64,000 bases of DNA from Methylorubrum aminovorans (GCF_022179725.1 NZ_BPRC01000008.1:168670-232669); one strand, 5' to 3'; positions 17,699 through 27,509 are shown, counted from the first letter of the stretch. Notes: generated by a model from the letters alone, not told the origin. Numbers and translations: made by a program.

Positions 17699-19081
17699 CT
17701 ACTCCGCCGCGTCGAGGCGCGGACGCTCGATCTCGGCGCGCTCGCGCTTCACCAGTTCGGCGGTCAGGAAGGCCACCTCCAACGCCTGCTCCGCGTTGAG
17801 GCGCGGGTCGCAGTAGGTGTGGTAGCGGTCCTGCAGGTCGTCGGCCGTCAGCGCGCGGGCGCCGCCGGTGCACTCGGTCACGTCCTTGCCGGTCATCTCC
17901 AGATGGATGCCGCCGGCGATCGTCCCTTCCGCGCGGTGCACGCCGAAGAAGCCCTCGATCTCCTGCATCACCCGCTCGAACGGCCGGGTCTTGTAGCGGC
18001 CCGCCGCGACGGTGTTGCCGTGCATCGGGTCGCAGACCCACACGACGTTGCGGCCCTCGCGCTGCACCGTGCGGATCAGGTTCGGCAGATGGTCGCCGAC
18101 CTTATCCGCGCCGAAGCGGCAGATCAGGCTGAGGCGCCCGGCCTCGTTCTCCGGATTGAGGAGATCGATCAGCCGGATCAGCCCCTCGGCCGTGGTCGAG
18201 GGCCCGCATTTGAGGCCGATCGGGTTCTTGATGCCGCGGGCATATTCCACGTGGGCGTGGTCCGGCTGGCGGGTGCGGTCGCCGATCCAGAGCATGTGGC
18301 CGGAGGTGGCGTACCAGTCGCCGCTCGTCGAATCGACGCGGGTCAGCGACTCCTCGTAGCCGAGAAGCAGCGCCTCGTGGCTGGTGTAGAAGTCCGTGGT
18401 GCGGACCTCCTGATGCGTCTCCGGGTTGATGCCGATGGCGCGCATGAAGTCGAGCGCGTCCGACATCCGCTCAGCCACATCCCGGTAGCGCGAGGATTGC
18501 GGGCTGTCCTTCACGAAGCCGAGCATCCAGCGATGCGCGTTCTCGAGGTTGGCGTAGCCGCCGGTGGCGAAGGCACGCAGCAGGTTCAGCGTCGCCGCCG
18601 ACTGCCGGTAGGCTTCGAGCTGGCGCTTCGGATCGGGGATCCGCGCGTCCTCGTTGAAGGTCAGACCGTTGATGATGTCGCCGCGGTAGCTCGGCAGCGA
18701 CACGCCGTCGAGCGTCTCGGTCGGCGAGGAGCGCGGCTTGGCGAACTGCCCGGCGATGCGGCCGACCTTCACCACGGGCGAGCCGCCCGCGAAGGTGAGC
18801 ACCATCGCCATCTGCAGGAAGACGCGGAAGAAATCGCGGATGTTGTCGGCCGAGTGCTCGTCGAAGCTCTCGGCGCAGTCGCCGCCCTGGAGCAGGAAGG
18901 CCTCGCCCGCGCCGACGCGCGCCAAGGCGGCCTTCAGCTTGCGCGCCTCACCGGCAAAGACCAGCGGCGGAAAGCTCGCGAGCTGCGCCTCGACGGCCTG
19001 AAGAGCGCCCGCGTCCGGATAGTACGGGACCTGCTGGATCGGCAGGTTGCGCCAGGTTTTCGGGGTCCACCGCTCGGCCAT
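17699..19081 (-). CDS. aroG: class II 3-deoxy-7-phosphoheptulonate (DAHP) synthase
   Basis: 460 aa from ATG 19081, which has GGAGAGAAG just upstream; an ATG six codons earlier is possible. It condenses phosphoenolpyruvate and erythrose 4-phosphate, the first step of the shikimate pathway. Class II (plant/actinobacterial-type) features: [15 protein letters not shown] at the N-terminus, [44 protein letters not shown] and [15 protein letters not shown], supplying the metal ligands Cys, His and Glu. Normal length. Single gene, ended by a strong terminator. Confidence 0.96.
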   Translation of the reverse strand: MAERWTPKTWRNLPIQQVPYYPDAGALQAVEAQLASFPPLVFAGEARKLKAALARVGAGEAFLLQGGDCAESFDEHSADNIRDFFRVFLQMAMVLTFAGGSPVVKVGRIAGQFAKPRSSPTETLDGVSLPSYRGDIINGLTFNEDARIPDPKRQLEAYRQSAATLNLLRAFATGGYANLENAHRWMLGFVKDSPQSSRYRDVAERMSDALDFMRAIGINPETHQEVRTTDFYTSHEALLLGYEESLTRVDSTSGDWYATSGHMLWIGDRTRQPDHAHVEYARGIKNPIGLKCGPSTTAEGLIRLIDLLNPENEAGRLSLICRFGADKVGDHLPNLIRTVQREGRNVVWVCDPMHGNTVAAGRYKTRPFERVMQEIEGFFGVHRAEGTIAGGIHLEMTGKDVTECTGGARALTADDLQDRYHTYCDPRLNAEQALEVAFLTAELVKRERAEIERPRLDAAE

Positions 19082-19230
19082 GATCTTCTCTCCGCTCACC
19101 CGATCGGGTGATGCGCGCGGGCCCTCCCGCCTCGCGCGAAGCCGGGCTTATAGAGCGGTTTTTTCGAAGTTGCGAGTTTGCCGACTCGATAGCAGAGTAT
19201 CGGCCCGCACATCCTCTCGCCCCTTGTTTT

Positions 19231-19278
19231 CGCATCGTCTTGTTCCGAAGGCCGGCGGCCACTTCTCGGAACGACTCG
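19231..19278 (-). repeat. dispersed repeat family, copy C
   Basis: Plus strand reads CGCATCGTCTTGTTCCGAAG, GCCGGCGGCC, ACTTCTCGGAACGACTCGCT; the reverse complement aligns with copies A, B and D. It abuts the stop codon of the LuxR-type gene. Confidence 0.65.
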
Positions 19279-20430
19279 CTACTCCCTCAATCCCCGCCCG
19301 GCGAGCAGGCCGACAAGTTCGGCTTGGCGCGACACGCCGGTCTTCTGGAAGATGCGTTTGAGCACCGAACGGGCGGTGCTGGGAGTGATCCCGAGCTTGG
19401 CGGCGGCCGGCACCGGCGCGTCGCCCGCGGCGATCAGGGCCGCGAGCCGGGCTTCCGCCGGTGTGAGGTCGAACAGACCCTGGACCACATCCGCGCTCGG
19501 CACGTCCTGGGCCACGACGGGCGTGGCGATCAGCACGAAGCGCGCCCGGACGAAGACGTCGTGCGCCGCGCCGCGGATCGGCACGAGGTGGAGGATCACC
19601 GGCGGGCGCTCACCGCTGGCGGCGATCGGAATCGAGCGCACCGGCATGTCGCCCGCCTGGCCCGACCGCGCCACCGCCTCGCGCAGCAACCGGTCGGCGG
19701 CCGGATCAACCACAGCGAGTCGCGAGGGCTGGTCACTGAGAGTGTGGGGCATCATCGCCACCAGGGACGGATTGGCCCCGATGACCCGCCCGCCGCTTCC
19801 GAGCACGGCGGCAGGCAAGCCGAGCGCTTCGAGCGTCTGGGTCGTGGTGGTCACCCTTTCCATTTCCAGGCGTGCGGAGAGCAGGGCGGCCCGCGCGAGA
19901 TGGGGGCGCAGGCCGTTGAGGGCGGACAGCACCTGGGGGCCGAAATCGCCCTCGGCGCGAGCGCGCTCGCAATGCACGATCACGCTGTCGCCGCTCGGCA
20001 CCATCACGGTCGTCGCGGTGCCCGCGCCGTAACCCCGCGGGATCAGGAAGTCCTGATAGAGCGGCAACGTCGCGATCTCCTCCTCCGTCACGACGTCGAG
20101 GTCGTTGAGAAAGCCGGGATGGCGCAACGCCAGAAGCCGCTCCGTGCGGACATTGCCGGGGAAATGCAGATGTTCGGCCACCAGGGCGTCGAATTCGACC
20201 GAGGTCGTCACGAAGTCGCGGTAGTGCGTCCCGGTCGAGACGATCATCACCGCCTCGGGCGCTCCGGCGAAACGAGCGAGCTCGATCAGAACCTCACGCC
20301 ACAACTCGGGCAGGGCGGCCGCCTCGTAGATCCGGTCGATCAGGGCTGCGCCCTCGTCCGAAAGCGTGACGGACGGCTCGATCGAGGCTGAGCGGATTGC
20401 GGAGGGAAGGGGGCGAGAATGGATCGTCAT
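19279..20430 (-). CDS. LuxR-type transcriptional regulator
   Basis: 383 aa from ATG 20430; a frame extending to 20544 runs through the AT-rich promoter. C-terminal LuxR-type helix-turn-helix at residues ~320-383: FDLTPAEARLAALIAAGD, then GITPSTARSVLKRIFQKTGVSRQAELVGLL. The N-terminal ~300 aa has a PAS/GAF-like layout without a recognisable ligand motif (AAVLGSGGRVIGANPSLVAM looks PAS-like). This architecture is common in Methylobacterium and Bradyrhizobium as free-standing regulators. Target genes are unknown; it is divergent from the metallo-hydrolase. Confidence 0.85.
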   Translation of the reverse strand: MTIHSRPLPSAIRSASIEPSVTLSDEGAALIDRIYEAAALPELWREVLIELARFAGAPEAVMIVSTGTHYRDFVTTSVEFDALVAEHLHFPGNVRTERLLALRHPGFLNDLDVVTEEEIATLPLYQDFLIPRGYGAGTATTVMVPSGDSVIVHCERARAEGDFGPQVLSALNGLRPHLARAALLSARLEMERVTTTTQTLEALGLPAAVLGSGGRVIGANPSLVAMMPHTLSDQPSRLAVVDPAADRLLREAVARSGQAGDMPVRSIPIAASGERPPVILHLVPIRGAAHDVFVRARFVLIATPVVAQDVPSADVVQGLFDLTPAEARLAALIAAGDAPVPAAAKLGITPSTARSVLKRIFQKTGVSRQAELVGLLAGRGLRE

Positions 20431-20817
20431 GAATCGGGAAAAAATGGGACGTCCGCAGCCATAGGCCGTGACGTCGACGCCCTTGTTAACCAACGAATAT
20501 CGTATCCAGCCCGATAATACACTGATTTCTTCGCGTTTCTCCACCTAAGAGAACTGGAACGTGTTCGCTCATAACCGAAATCCAGCAGCCGTTTCGAAAC
20601 GCGAGCCACGAAAACGGCACCGGCAGCTCCCGTTTTGACAGCAGCCTCTCACGCCTGACGTAAGTCAGATTTCGGCATGCCGCGCCTGTGAGATGCCAAC
20701 CCATGCCTGTCGGCTTCATCAGGGATCCCGCGGACCTGACGGAAAAAATGCCGGAGCCGGACGATTGCCGCACGCTTCCCACGACCGAGATCTCCCCGTC
20801 AGTCAGAGGAGAGATCC
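20431..20817. other. divergent promoter region of the LuxR-type gene and the metallo-hydrolase
   Basis: 387 bases, AT-richer near 20480-20530. It contains CTGAC-GTAA-GTCAG (20655-20668) and, immediately before the hydrolase ATG, GATCTC (20789-20794) facing GAGATC (20811-20816), which could fold the ribosome site GAGGAGAG into a stem. No protein gene seen. Confidence 0.45.
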
Positions 20818-21561
20818 ATGCGGCTTCAGGTTCTCGGCTGTGGGGACGCGTTCGGCTCGGGCGGGCGCTTCAATACCTGCTTCCACGTCGATGCATCGGA
20901 CGCACCGGACACCGGCGTCTTCCTCATCGATTGCGGCGCCTCCACGCTGATCGCGATCCGGCGTTTCGGCGTCGAGCCGAACCGCATCCGCACGGTGTTC
21001 CTGACGCATCTCCACGGCGACCATTTCGGCGGCCTGCCCTGGCTGATCCTCGACGGGCAGCTCGTCAGCGGGCGCACCGATCCGTTGACCGTGGTTGGGC
21101 CGCCGGGCACGGCAGCGCGCCTTCCGGCGGCGATGGAGGTGTTGTTTCCCGGCTCCAGCACGGCCGAGCGCCGGTTCTCCGTCGGCGTCGTCGAGATGGA
21201 GGCCGAGCGCCCGGTCGAGATGGGAGGCGTGCGGGCCACCGCCTTCACCATGCGCCACCCCTCCGGCGCCCCCGCGCACGCCCTGCGAATCGAGGCGGCG
21301 GGCAAGGTCGTCAGCTATACCGGCGACACCGAGTGGGTGGACGAGATCGTCGCCGTGGGCCGCGGGTCCGACCTGATGATCGCCGAGGGCTACACCGTGG
21401 AGCGGCCGGTGAAGTTCCACCTCGACTGGGCGACGCTGAAGCGGCGCCTGCCCGAAATCGGCCCGAAGCGGCTGATGCTGACCCACATGAGCCCGGAGAT
21501 GATCGCTCATCCGCCCGACGGGTACATCGCGGCGGAGGACGGGCTCGTCGTCACGCTTTGA
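20818..21561 (+). CDS. metallo-beta-lactamase-fold hydrolase (RNase Z-like)
   Basis: 247 aa, ATG preceded by GAGGAGAG. Zinc-binding motif THLHGDHFGG at residues ~62-71, then YTGDTEW (~165), EGYTVERPVKFH (~188) and LTHMSP (~220), giving the full ligand set of the fold. The N-terminal LGCGDAFGSGGRFNTCF is typical of RNase Z/phosphodiesterase-like members with a G-S/A-GGR turn. No tRNase Z exosite arm, so tRNA processing is not assured; substrate unknown. Probably a soluble cytosolic enzyme. Confidence 0.88.
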   Translation: MRLQVLGCGDAFGSGGRFNTCFHVDASDAPDTGVFLIDCGASTLIAIRRFGVEPNRIRTVFLTHLHGDHFGGLPWLILDGQLVSGRTDPLTVVGPPGTAARLPAAMEVLFPGSSTAERRFSVGVVEMEAERPVEMGGVRATAFTMRHPSGAPAHALRIEAAGKVVSYTGDTEWVDEIVAVGRGSDLMIAEGYTVERPVKFHLDWATLKRRLPEIGPKRLMLTHMSPEMIAHPPDGYIAAEDGLVVTL

Positions 21562-21588
21562 CCGCGCTCCCCCATCCGCGGCTCGCGG

Positions 21589-21891
21589 TCAGCGCTTGCG
21601 CACGAATTCCGTGCGCAGGACGAGGCCCTTGATGCTGTCGTGGCGGCAATCGATCTCCTCCGGATCGTCCGTGAGACGGATCGAGCGGATGACGGTGCCC
21701 TGCTTCAGGGTCTGGTTCGCGCCCTTGACCTTGAGGTCCTTGATCAGGGTGACCGCGTCGCCGTCGGCCAGGATGTTGCCCGCGGCGTCGCGGACAGGGG
21801 CCCTGGCCGGCGTCTCGGCCGCCGCCGCGCCGGCGGGGCGCCATTCGCCGAGCGCTTCGTCGTAGATATACGTGTCGTCCGTATCCGGCAT
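21589..21891 (-). CDS. PhnA-like domain protein
   Basis: 100 aa from ATG 21891, with GGAG upstream; the frame runs to 22101 but the extension has no support. The C-terminal half (VRDAAGNILADGDAVTLIKD, LKVKGANQTLKQGTVIRSIR) matches the C-terminal domain of PhnA/YjdM, an alkylphosphonate-associated family whose biochemistry remains unclear. The N-terminal zinc ribbon of full-length PhnA is missing and replaced by a short acidic Tyr/Asp segment (DTDDTYIYDEALGEW). No phosphonate genes are nearby. Confidence 0.82.
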   Translation of the reverse strand: MPDTDDTYIYDEALGEWRPAGAAAAETPARAPVRDAAGNILADGDAVTLIKDLKVKGANQTLKQGTVIRSIRLTDDPEEIDCRHDSIKGLVLRTEFVRKR

Positions 21892-22106
21892 CGTCTGGCT
21901 CCTGGCGGACACGCCGCCGTGCCCGCGGCCATAGCGATGCCTCGAGCAGGCCGACAAGCGCGTTGCGTGCATGGCTGTGAACCGACTACCGTTCCGAGAG
22001 CCGGCGCCGGGTGCGCCAGGAACCGCTCCGATCCACTGTTGCCCGCGCGTCATCCCGCTCGGGTAAAGTAGCTCGCCCCATGCCCTCGACTGGAGAAACA
22101 CCGACC

Positions 22107-22661
22107 ATGCGCCAGGAGATGCTCTCCGGACTTCTCGGCCTCGGCCTGCTCTGCGCGCCGGCCCTCGTCACGGGCGCGGTTCCCGCCCTGGCACAGGCGC
22201 TGGCCAAGCCGGCTGCACCGACGGTCACCGCCGATCCGGAGCGTCTGGCCGCGGCGCGCGAGGTCGTGGCCGCAGCGCAGGGCGACCGCGCCGCGGTGCT
22301 CGCGGCGATGAAGGCGCCGATGACCGGCGTCATGCAGCAGATGGGCGTGACGGACCCGAAGAAGGCACAGGTGATGGTGGACGAGGTCGTCCTGCCCACG
22401 CTCTCCGAGCATTACGACGACCTGCTCGCGGTCCAGGCCCTAAGCTTCGCCGCCGTCCTCTCGAAAGAGGATCTGAAGGCGGTCGCCGCCTTCTACGCCA
22501 CGCCTGCGGGCAAGAACCTCGTCAAGGCGCAGCCGCAGTTGAGCCAAGCCATGCTGACGGGAATGCAGCAATGGATGGGCACGCTGATGCCGCAACTCAA
22601 GGAGAAGGTCGAAAAGGCCGCCGCGGCGCATGGCTGGTCGAACGAGATCAAGCGGCGCTGA
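22107..22661 (+). CDS. DUF2059 family exported protein
   Basis: 184 aa from ATG 22107 (GGAG upstream). Signal peptide MRQEMLSGLLGLGLLCAPAL..., cleavage near ALAQA. The mature part has the DUF2059 pattern: DEVVLPTLSEHYDDLLAVQA, then LKAVAAFYATPAGKNLV and QPQLSQAM. Periplasmic, function unknown in the family. It converges on the 155-aa gene; a hairpin lies between. Confidence 0.85.
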   Translation: MRQEMLSGLLGLGLLCAPALVTGAVPALAQALAKPAAPTVTADPERLAAAREVVAAAQGDRAAVLAAMKAPMTGVMQQMGVTDPKKAQVMVDEVVLPTLSEHYDDLLAVQALSFAAVLSKEDLKAVAAFYATPAGKNLVKAQPQLSQAMLTGMQQWMGTLMPQLKEKVEKAAAAHGWSNEIKRR

Positions 22662-22671
22662 GACCGCGCCT

Positions 22672-22710
22672 ACCAAATCCGGTCGATCCCCTCGGGATGG
22701 CAGATTTGGT
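22672..22710. terminator. inverted repeat between convergent genes
   Basis: ACCAAATC (22672-22679) pairs with GATTTGGT (22703-22710), enclosing GATCCC-CTC-GGGAT. A 39-base cruciform-like element 11 bases after the DUF2059 stop codon. Possibly a dispersed repeat rather than a simple terminator. Confidence 0.5.
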
Positions 22711-22773
22711 CATCGCTCGAGCGCCGCGCGGGCTGGCTGATCCGCTCCCCGCTCCGATCAAGCGGAGACCGGA

Positions 22774-23241
22774 TCACCGATCTCGCTCGAACAGGGCCGC
22801 GGCCTCGGGCCCCTGCGGAAACGTCAGGGGCATCCGGACCACGCCGCGATGATAGGGGAAGCGGGCGCGCTGAAGCGGCTCCGGCCCCGTGAAGATCAGG
22901 CGCGGGCGGAACGAGACCGGGCTGACGCAGACCAGGTAACTGCGCAGGTTGCGCTCGCCGGGCACGAACATCGCCGTATCGAGATAGCGCGCCTCGTGCC
23001 GCACCCAGGCCGGGATGAACGGCAGCCGCCAGCGCCGGGCGAGATGCTCGCCGACCCCGCCGAGGAAGGCGTCGGGCCGGGCCTGCCCGAGAAAGCCCGG
23101 ATCCTCGGCGATCATCGCGGCCTGCGCCGCCGTCTCGCCGTCGCGTGCGTAGAAGGCGTCGAGGAAATTCTGGAGATGGTGGTCCCAGTCGCCGTCCTCG
23201 CGCGCCCGCTCGACGACCTCGCGCAGGGAAGCGGGCCTCAT
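22774..23241 (-). CDS. unknown partner of the nucleotidyltransferase-like gene
   Basis: 155 aa. Its ATG overlaps the stop codon of the upstream gene by four bases (ATGA), so it is translationally coupled. Soluble: helical N-terminus (LREVVERAREDGDWDHHLQNFLD), Trp/Arg/Pro-rich middle (RRWRLPFIPAWVRHEARYLD) and a beta-rich C-terminus (RSYLVCVSPVSFRPRLIF). I do not recognise a family. The coupling to a DUF6036/AbiEii-like protein makes a toxin-antitoxin-like pair one possibility; that is inference only. Confidence 0.72.
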   Translation of the reverse strand: MRPASLREVVERAREDGDWDHHLQNFLDAFYARDGETAAQAAMIAEDPGFLGQARPDAFLGGVGEHLARRWRLPFIPAWVRHEARYLDTAMFVPGERNLRSYLVCVSPVSFRPRLIFTGPEPLQRARFPYHRGVVRMPLTFPQGPEAAALFERDR

Positions 23242-23804
23242 CGCGGTCGATCCTGAAGCACCGACCGGAAGCGCAGGCTCGCCTCGTCCGGCGGCACCTC
23301 GTCGTAGACGGAAACGTACAGGTCGTGCAGCGCCACCTCGTCACGGATGCCGAGTTGAAGGGCCAGCTGCCGTGCATCGCTCAGGTCGCGGTCGCCACGG
23401 CCAAGATTCTGTAGAGCGTGCAGCTTCATGGCGAGGAGGTAGCGCGGCGTGGCGAGCACCGTGCGCAGGCCCGGCGTCCCGTCAGCCGGGTAAAGGCCGG
23501 TGGCGGTGAACCACGCCGGATCCTCGTCGAGCGGCGTGAACATGCCGACCGCGTTGTTGAGCCAGTCGGGCGGCAATCCGAGTTCTTCCGCCACTCGCCC
23601 AACCGAGGGCGCTAGCGCCGCCTCGTCGAAGCCTTCGCGCACCACGGCATCAAGATCATCGGTGCCGCGCCGCCACGCGAATTGCAGCATCAGCGCCCCA
23701 CCGCCATAGACGGCCATTTCCACGAACAGCCCGCGCGCGGACAAATCCGCGCCGAGCCGTTCGAGGGCCAGGAGGAGGCGGGTGCGGTCGAAGGCCGGGA
23801 CCAT
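23238..23804 (-). CDS. DUF6036/AbiEii-like nucleotidyltransferase
   Basis: 188 aa from ATG 23804; the open frame continues to 24293 but only antisense to hemA. The nucleotidyltransferase-fold signature is visible: YGGGALMLQFAWRRGTDDLD (residues ~31-50), i.e. a GG motif followed by T-D-x-(L)-D metal ligands, then LPPDWLNNAVGMF and LLAMKLHALQNLGRGDRDLSD, all typical of DUF6036 and related AbiEii-like proteins. Some relatives are toxins of type IV-like modules, others are uncharacterised. First gene of a two-gene cassette, lying 38 bases downstream of hemA on the same strand. Confidence 0.78.
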   Translation of the reverse strand: MVPAFDRTRLLLALERLGADLSARGLFVEMAVYGGGALMLQFAWRRGTDDLDAVVREGFDEAALAPSVGRVAEELGLPPDWLNNAVGMFTPLDEDPAWFTATGLYPADGTPGLRTVLATPRYLLAMKLHALQNLGRGDRDLSDARQLALQLGIRDEVALHDLYVSVYDEVPPDEASLRFRSVLQDRPR

Positions 23805-23842
23805 GCAGGCAGTGTAGCGGTGCTGCCCCCCGCAGGAAAAGA

Positions 23843-25231
23843 CTACTCCGCGGCCGCGGCGAACACCGTCCCGGCCCGCGGCAGGTCCAGCGTGTCCCAG
23901 GTCTCGACCAGCGCCGCGGTCAGCGCGCCGATGCGTTCGTCGTCGTGGAAGGGCGAGGGCGTGATGCGCAGCCGCTCGGTGCCGCGCGGGACGGTGGGGT
24001 AGTTGATCGGCTGGATGTAGATGCCGTGACGCTCCAGCAGGTGGTCGGCCGCCGCCTTGCACAGCTCGGCGTCGCCCACCATCAGCGGCACGATGTGGGT
24101 CTCGGTGCGCAGCACCGGCAGACCGGCCGACTCCAGGGCCGCCTTGGTGCGGGCTGCCTGGCGCTGATGCGCCTCGCGCTCCAGCTTCGAGCGCTTGAGG
24201 TAGCGCACCGAGGCCCGCGCCGCCGCGGCCACGGCCGGCGGCAGGGCGGTGGTGAAGATGAAGCCAGCCGCGTGGCTGCGGACCGCGTCGCACAGCGTCG
24301 TCGAACCGGTGATGTAGCCGCCGACGCAGCCGAAGCCCTTGGCCAGCGTGCCCTCGATCACGTCGACCCGGTGCATCACGCCGTCGCGCTCGGCGATGCC
24401 GGCGCCGCGCTCGCCGTAGAGGCCGACCGCGTGAACCTCGTCGAGATAGGTCATGGCACCGTAGGCGTCGGCGAGGTCGCAGATTGCCGCGATCGGCGCC
24501 ACGTCGCCGTCCATCGAATAGACCGACTCGAAGGCGATCAGCTTGGGCCGGTCACCGGCCTCGGCGAGCAATTGCTCGAGATGTTCGAGATCGTTGTGGC
24601 GGAAGACGCGCTTCTCGCAGCCGGAATGGCGCACGCCCTCGATCATCGAATTGTGGTTGAAGGCATCCGACAGGATCAGGCAGTTCGGGATCAGCTTGGC
24701 GATCGTCGAGATGCCGGCCTGGTTCGAGACGTAGCCGGAGGTGAAGACGAGACCCGCCTCCTTGCCATGCAGGTCGGCGAGCTCACGCTCCAGATCGACC
24801 AGCGGCGAATTGTTGCCGGCGATGTTGCGGGTGCCACCGGCGCCGACACCGCAGCGGGCGGCGGTCTGGGTCAGGGCGCCGACCACCTCCGGGTGCTGGC
24901 CCATGCCGAGATAGTCGTTCGAGCACCATACGGTGATCTCGCGGTTGCCGCCCTCCGGGCGCCGCCAGGTGGCCTGCGGAAAGCGGCCCGAGATGCGCTC
25001 GATATCGGCGAAGACGCGGTAGCGGCGCTCGCTGTGCAGGCGATCGAGGGCCGCGCGGAAATGACCGTCGTAATCCGTGCGCGGACCGGCGGGGCGGACC
25101 GGCGGCCTTTCGAATCTGGCCCGGCCGTTGCTTGCACCGGTCTCGTCCACGCCGCCATCGCCGCCCACGATCGACTCGTCGGGTAGGGTGGCGCTGTCGG
25201 CAGCGTTCACGGGCATCAGGTTCACGGGCAT
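23843..25231 (-). CDS. hemA: 5-aminolevulinate synthase
   Basis: 462 aa from ATG 25231 (GAGGACG upstream). PLP enzyme that condenses glycine and succinyl-CoA, the first step of haem and cobalamin synthesis in alphaproteobacteria. Core starts at [21 protein letters not shown]; then [33 protein letters not shown] and [13 protein letters not shown], with the PLP-binding lysine in the last. The enzyme usually begins about where residue 57 lies here, so there is a ~55-aa N-terminal extension rich in Gly, Asp and Arg. The first codons are duplicated ([10 protein letters not shown]). The gene order places the nucleotidyltransferase cassette just downstream. Confidence 0.95.
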   Translation of the reverse strand: MPVNLMPVNAADSATLPDESIVGGDGGVDETGASNGRARFERPPVRPAGPRTDYDGHFRAALDRLHSERRYRVFADIERISGRFPQATWRRPEGGNREITVWCSNDYLGMGQHPEVVGALTQTAARCGVGAGGTRNIAGNNSPLVDLERELADLHGKEAGLVFTSGYVSNQAGISTIAKLIPNCLILSDAFNHNSMIEGVRHSGCEKRVFRHNDLEHLEQLLAEAGDRPKLIAFESVYSMDGDVAPIAAICDLADAYGAMTYLDEVHAVGLYGERGAGIAERDGVMHRVDVIEGTLAKGFGCVGGYITGSTTLCDAVRSHAAGFIFTTALPPAVAAAARASVRYLKRSKLEREAHQRQAARTKAALESAGLPVLRTETHIVPLMVGDAELCKAAADHLLERHGIYIQPINYPTVPRGTERLRITPSPFHDDERIGALTAALVETWDTLDLPRAGTVFAAAAE

Positions 25232-25850
25232 CCGTCCTCGACGCTTTCGGCTGGCCGGGCGTTCTTCTCGGGACGCCTCGGGTAAAGAATTCGGGCTCGG
25301 GTGCCGCCCTGAGAGAGCGTTGCCGAACCGTTCGCAGCCGGGCGGTGATCTCCCAGGGTTCAGCCCCCAGGGAGCGACACGGGCTGGCCGCGCCTCATCG
25401 TCCAACCGGCGGCGCCCGCTTGGTTCCGGGACGAGTCCCTCGCCGGCGCCGCTGTGGTCGCAAGATAGGAGGTATTTTCGAACTGGTTCAAGGTGAGTTC
25501 GAGACATTCCTGCTTTGCGCCGGCTTTACACCGGCTTGAACAGCCTCGCGATCTTGTCCGTATCCGCATGCGACCATCGTGCTCGACGAGGAAGCGTCCT
25601 GTGGACCGCGCCGACGAGACCGTCTTCAGGACATCGCGCGGGAGCCTCGCGGACGACGGGTCGCACCTTCGCAGCGGGACCGCCGGTGACGATGGGTCGC
25701 GGCGCGAATCACGGCTCGGCAAATCACGGCTCGGCTTGGCAGGCCGGCGCAGCCATGGGCTCTGAACCGGCGCTGGCGAAGGTCGTGAAACCGCGATACG
25801 GCCTCAGTGCGACAGCCGGTTTCAGCGGCGGCATCGTTTCGGAACGCGAG
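25232..25850. other. intergenic region upstream of hemA
   Basis: 619 bases between divergent hemA and the 55-aa gene. It holds a 15-base direct repeat (AATCACGGCTCGGCA at 25707-25721, repeated at 25722-25735). No convincing protein gene on either strand: the open frames here lack ribosome sites and recognisable sequence. The hemA promoter should lie near 25240-25330. Confidence 0.4.
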
Positions 25851-26018
25851 ATGGCCACCAAGGACGAGGAGCGCGCGGCACGGCTGAAGGCGGCCCTGCG
25901 CGACAACCTGCGCCGCCGCAAGGCACAGGCCCGAGGCCGAGTCGACGACGCACCCGATGCCGCCCCCGCGGCCGATTCCGAACCTGCAACGAACGAGCGT
26001 TCGGCCGGGAAGGATTAG
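25851..26018 (+). CDS. small basic hypothetical protein upstream of murA
   Basis: 55 aa from ATG 25851, with GGAACGCGAG directly before it. Highly charged: a basic helix ([20 protein letters not shown]) then an acidic, Ala-rich tail. An in-frame ATG at 25755 would lengthen it by 32 residues. Small Lys/Arg-rich proteins in this position before murA are seen in related genomes as far as I recall; no function is known. Confidence 0.55.
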   Translation: MATKDEERAARLKAALRDNLRRRKAQARGRVDDAPDAAPAADSEPATNERSAGKD

Positions 26019-26211
26019 CGGCCATTCCCGCATTCCCCGCATCGCACCGCCGATCGCGGAAGCGATGCCCGGCGCGCAGGATGGAACCGAACGGCCACGC
26101 TTCTTCTTTTTGCCGGATACCGCCTATACCTCCACCCTGAACGAGGGGCGCCCCTGCGCCCGGCACGCAAGGCGACCTCCGCGACCGGAACGGAGGGGCT
26201 CCGAGGACCCT

Positions 26212-27501
26212 ATGGACCGCATCCACATCACGGGCGGCACGCCGCTCAACGGCACGATCCCGATCTCGGGCGCCAAGAACGCGGCCCTGCCGCTGATGAT
26301 CGCGAGCCTTCTGACCGGGGAGACGCTGGAACTCATCAACGTGCCGCGGCTCGCCGACATCGCGGCGCTGACGCGCATCCTCGGCAATCACGGCGTCGAT
26401 CACATGGTCGTCGGCAAGCGGCCCGGCCAGACCGCCGAGACCGGCCAGACCGTCCGGCTCACCGCCTCGAACGTCATCGACACCACCGCGCCCTACGAAC
26501 TCGTCTCGACCATGCGGGCGAGCTTCTGGGTCATCGCGCCCCTGCTCGCCCGCTTCGGCGAGGCCAAGGTGTCCCTGCCCGGCGGCTGCGCCATCGGCAC
26601 GCGCCCGGTCGACCTGCTGCTGATGGCGCTGGAAAAACTCGGTGCCGAGATCGAGATCGATGGCGGCTACGTGGTCGCCAAGACCAAGAACGGCCTGCGC
26701 GGCGCCGAAATCGACTTCCCCAAGGTCACGGTCGGCGGCACTCACGTCGCCCTGATGGCGGCGGCGCTCGCCTACGGCACCACGGTGATCGACAACGCCG
26801 CCCGCGAGCCGGAAGTGGTCGATCTTGCCGAGTGCCTGTCCAAGATGGGCGCGCGGATCGAGGGCGCCGGCACCTCCCGCATCGTCGTCGAGGGCGTCGC
26901 GCGGCTCGGCGGCGCCCGCCACGAGGTGCTGCCCGACCGGATCGAGACCGGCACCTACGCCATGGCGGTGGCGATGACCGGGGGCGACGTCTCCCTCGTC
27001 AACACTCGGGCCGACCTGCTCTCGTCGGCTCTCGACACCCTGGCCGCCACCGGCGCCGAGGTCACGAGCCTGCCCGACGGCATCCGCGTGCGCCGCAACG
27101 GCGGCGGCATCAATCCGGCGGACATCACCACCGATCCGTTCCCCGGCTTCCCGACCGACCTCCAGGCTCAGTTCATGGCGCTGATGACGCTGGCCAAGGG
27201 CCAGTCGCGCATCCGCGAGACGATCTTCGAGAACCGCTTCATGCACGTGCAGGAGCTGGCGCGCCTGGGCGCCCGGATCCGGCTGGACGGCGACCTCGCC
27301 GTGGTCGAGGGCGTGGAGCGGCTGAAGGGCGCGCCGGTGATGGCCACCGACCTGCGCGCCTCGGTCTCGCTGGTGATCGGCGCGCTCGCGGCGGAAGGCG
27401 AGACGCAGATCAACCGCGTCTACCATCTCGACCGCGGTTTCGAGGCCCTGGAAGCCAAGCTCGGTCGCTGCGGCGCGCAGATCGAGCGCGTCCGCGCCTG
27501 A
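26212..27501 (+). CDS. murA: UDP-N-acetylglucosamine 1-carboxyvinyltransferase
   Basis: 429 aa from ATG 26212 (GAGGACCC upstream); the frame is open from 25957 but that extension overlaps the small basic gene and has no family match. Transfers enolpyruvate from PEP to UDP-GlcNAc, the first committed step of peptidoglycan synthesis. Signatures: [18 protein letters not shown] (Lys22 region), [15 protein letters not shown] with catalytic Cys126 (fosfomycin target), and DRIETGTY. It heads the block murA / DUF2948 / hisD / UPF0262 / phosphatase, although a convergent gene sits between it and DUF2948. Confidence 0.97.
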   Translation: MDRIHITGGTPLNGTIPISGAKNAALPLMIASLLTGETLELINVPRLADIAALTRILGNHGVDHMVVGKRPGQTAETGQTVRLTASNVIDTTAPYELVSTMRASFWVIAPLLARFGEAKVSLPGGCAIGTRPVDLLLMALEKLGAEIEIDGGYVVAKTKNGLRGAEIDFPKVTVGGTHVALMAAALAYGTTVIDNAAREPEVVDLAECLSKMGARIEGAGTSRIVVEGVARLGGARHEVLPDRIETGTYAMAVAMTGGDVSLVNTRADLLSSALDTLAATGAEVTSLPDGIRVRRNGGGINPADITTDPFPGFPTDLQAQFMALMTLAKGQSRIRETIFENRFMHVQELARLGARIRLDGDLAVVEGVERLKGAPVMATDLRASVSLVIGALAAEGETQINRVYHLDRGFEALEAKLGRCGAQIERVRA

Positions 27502-27509
27502 AGGCATCC

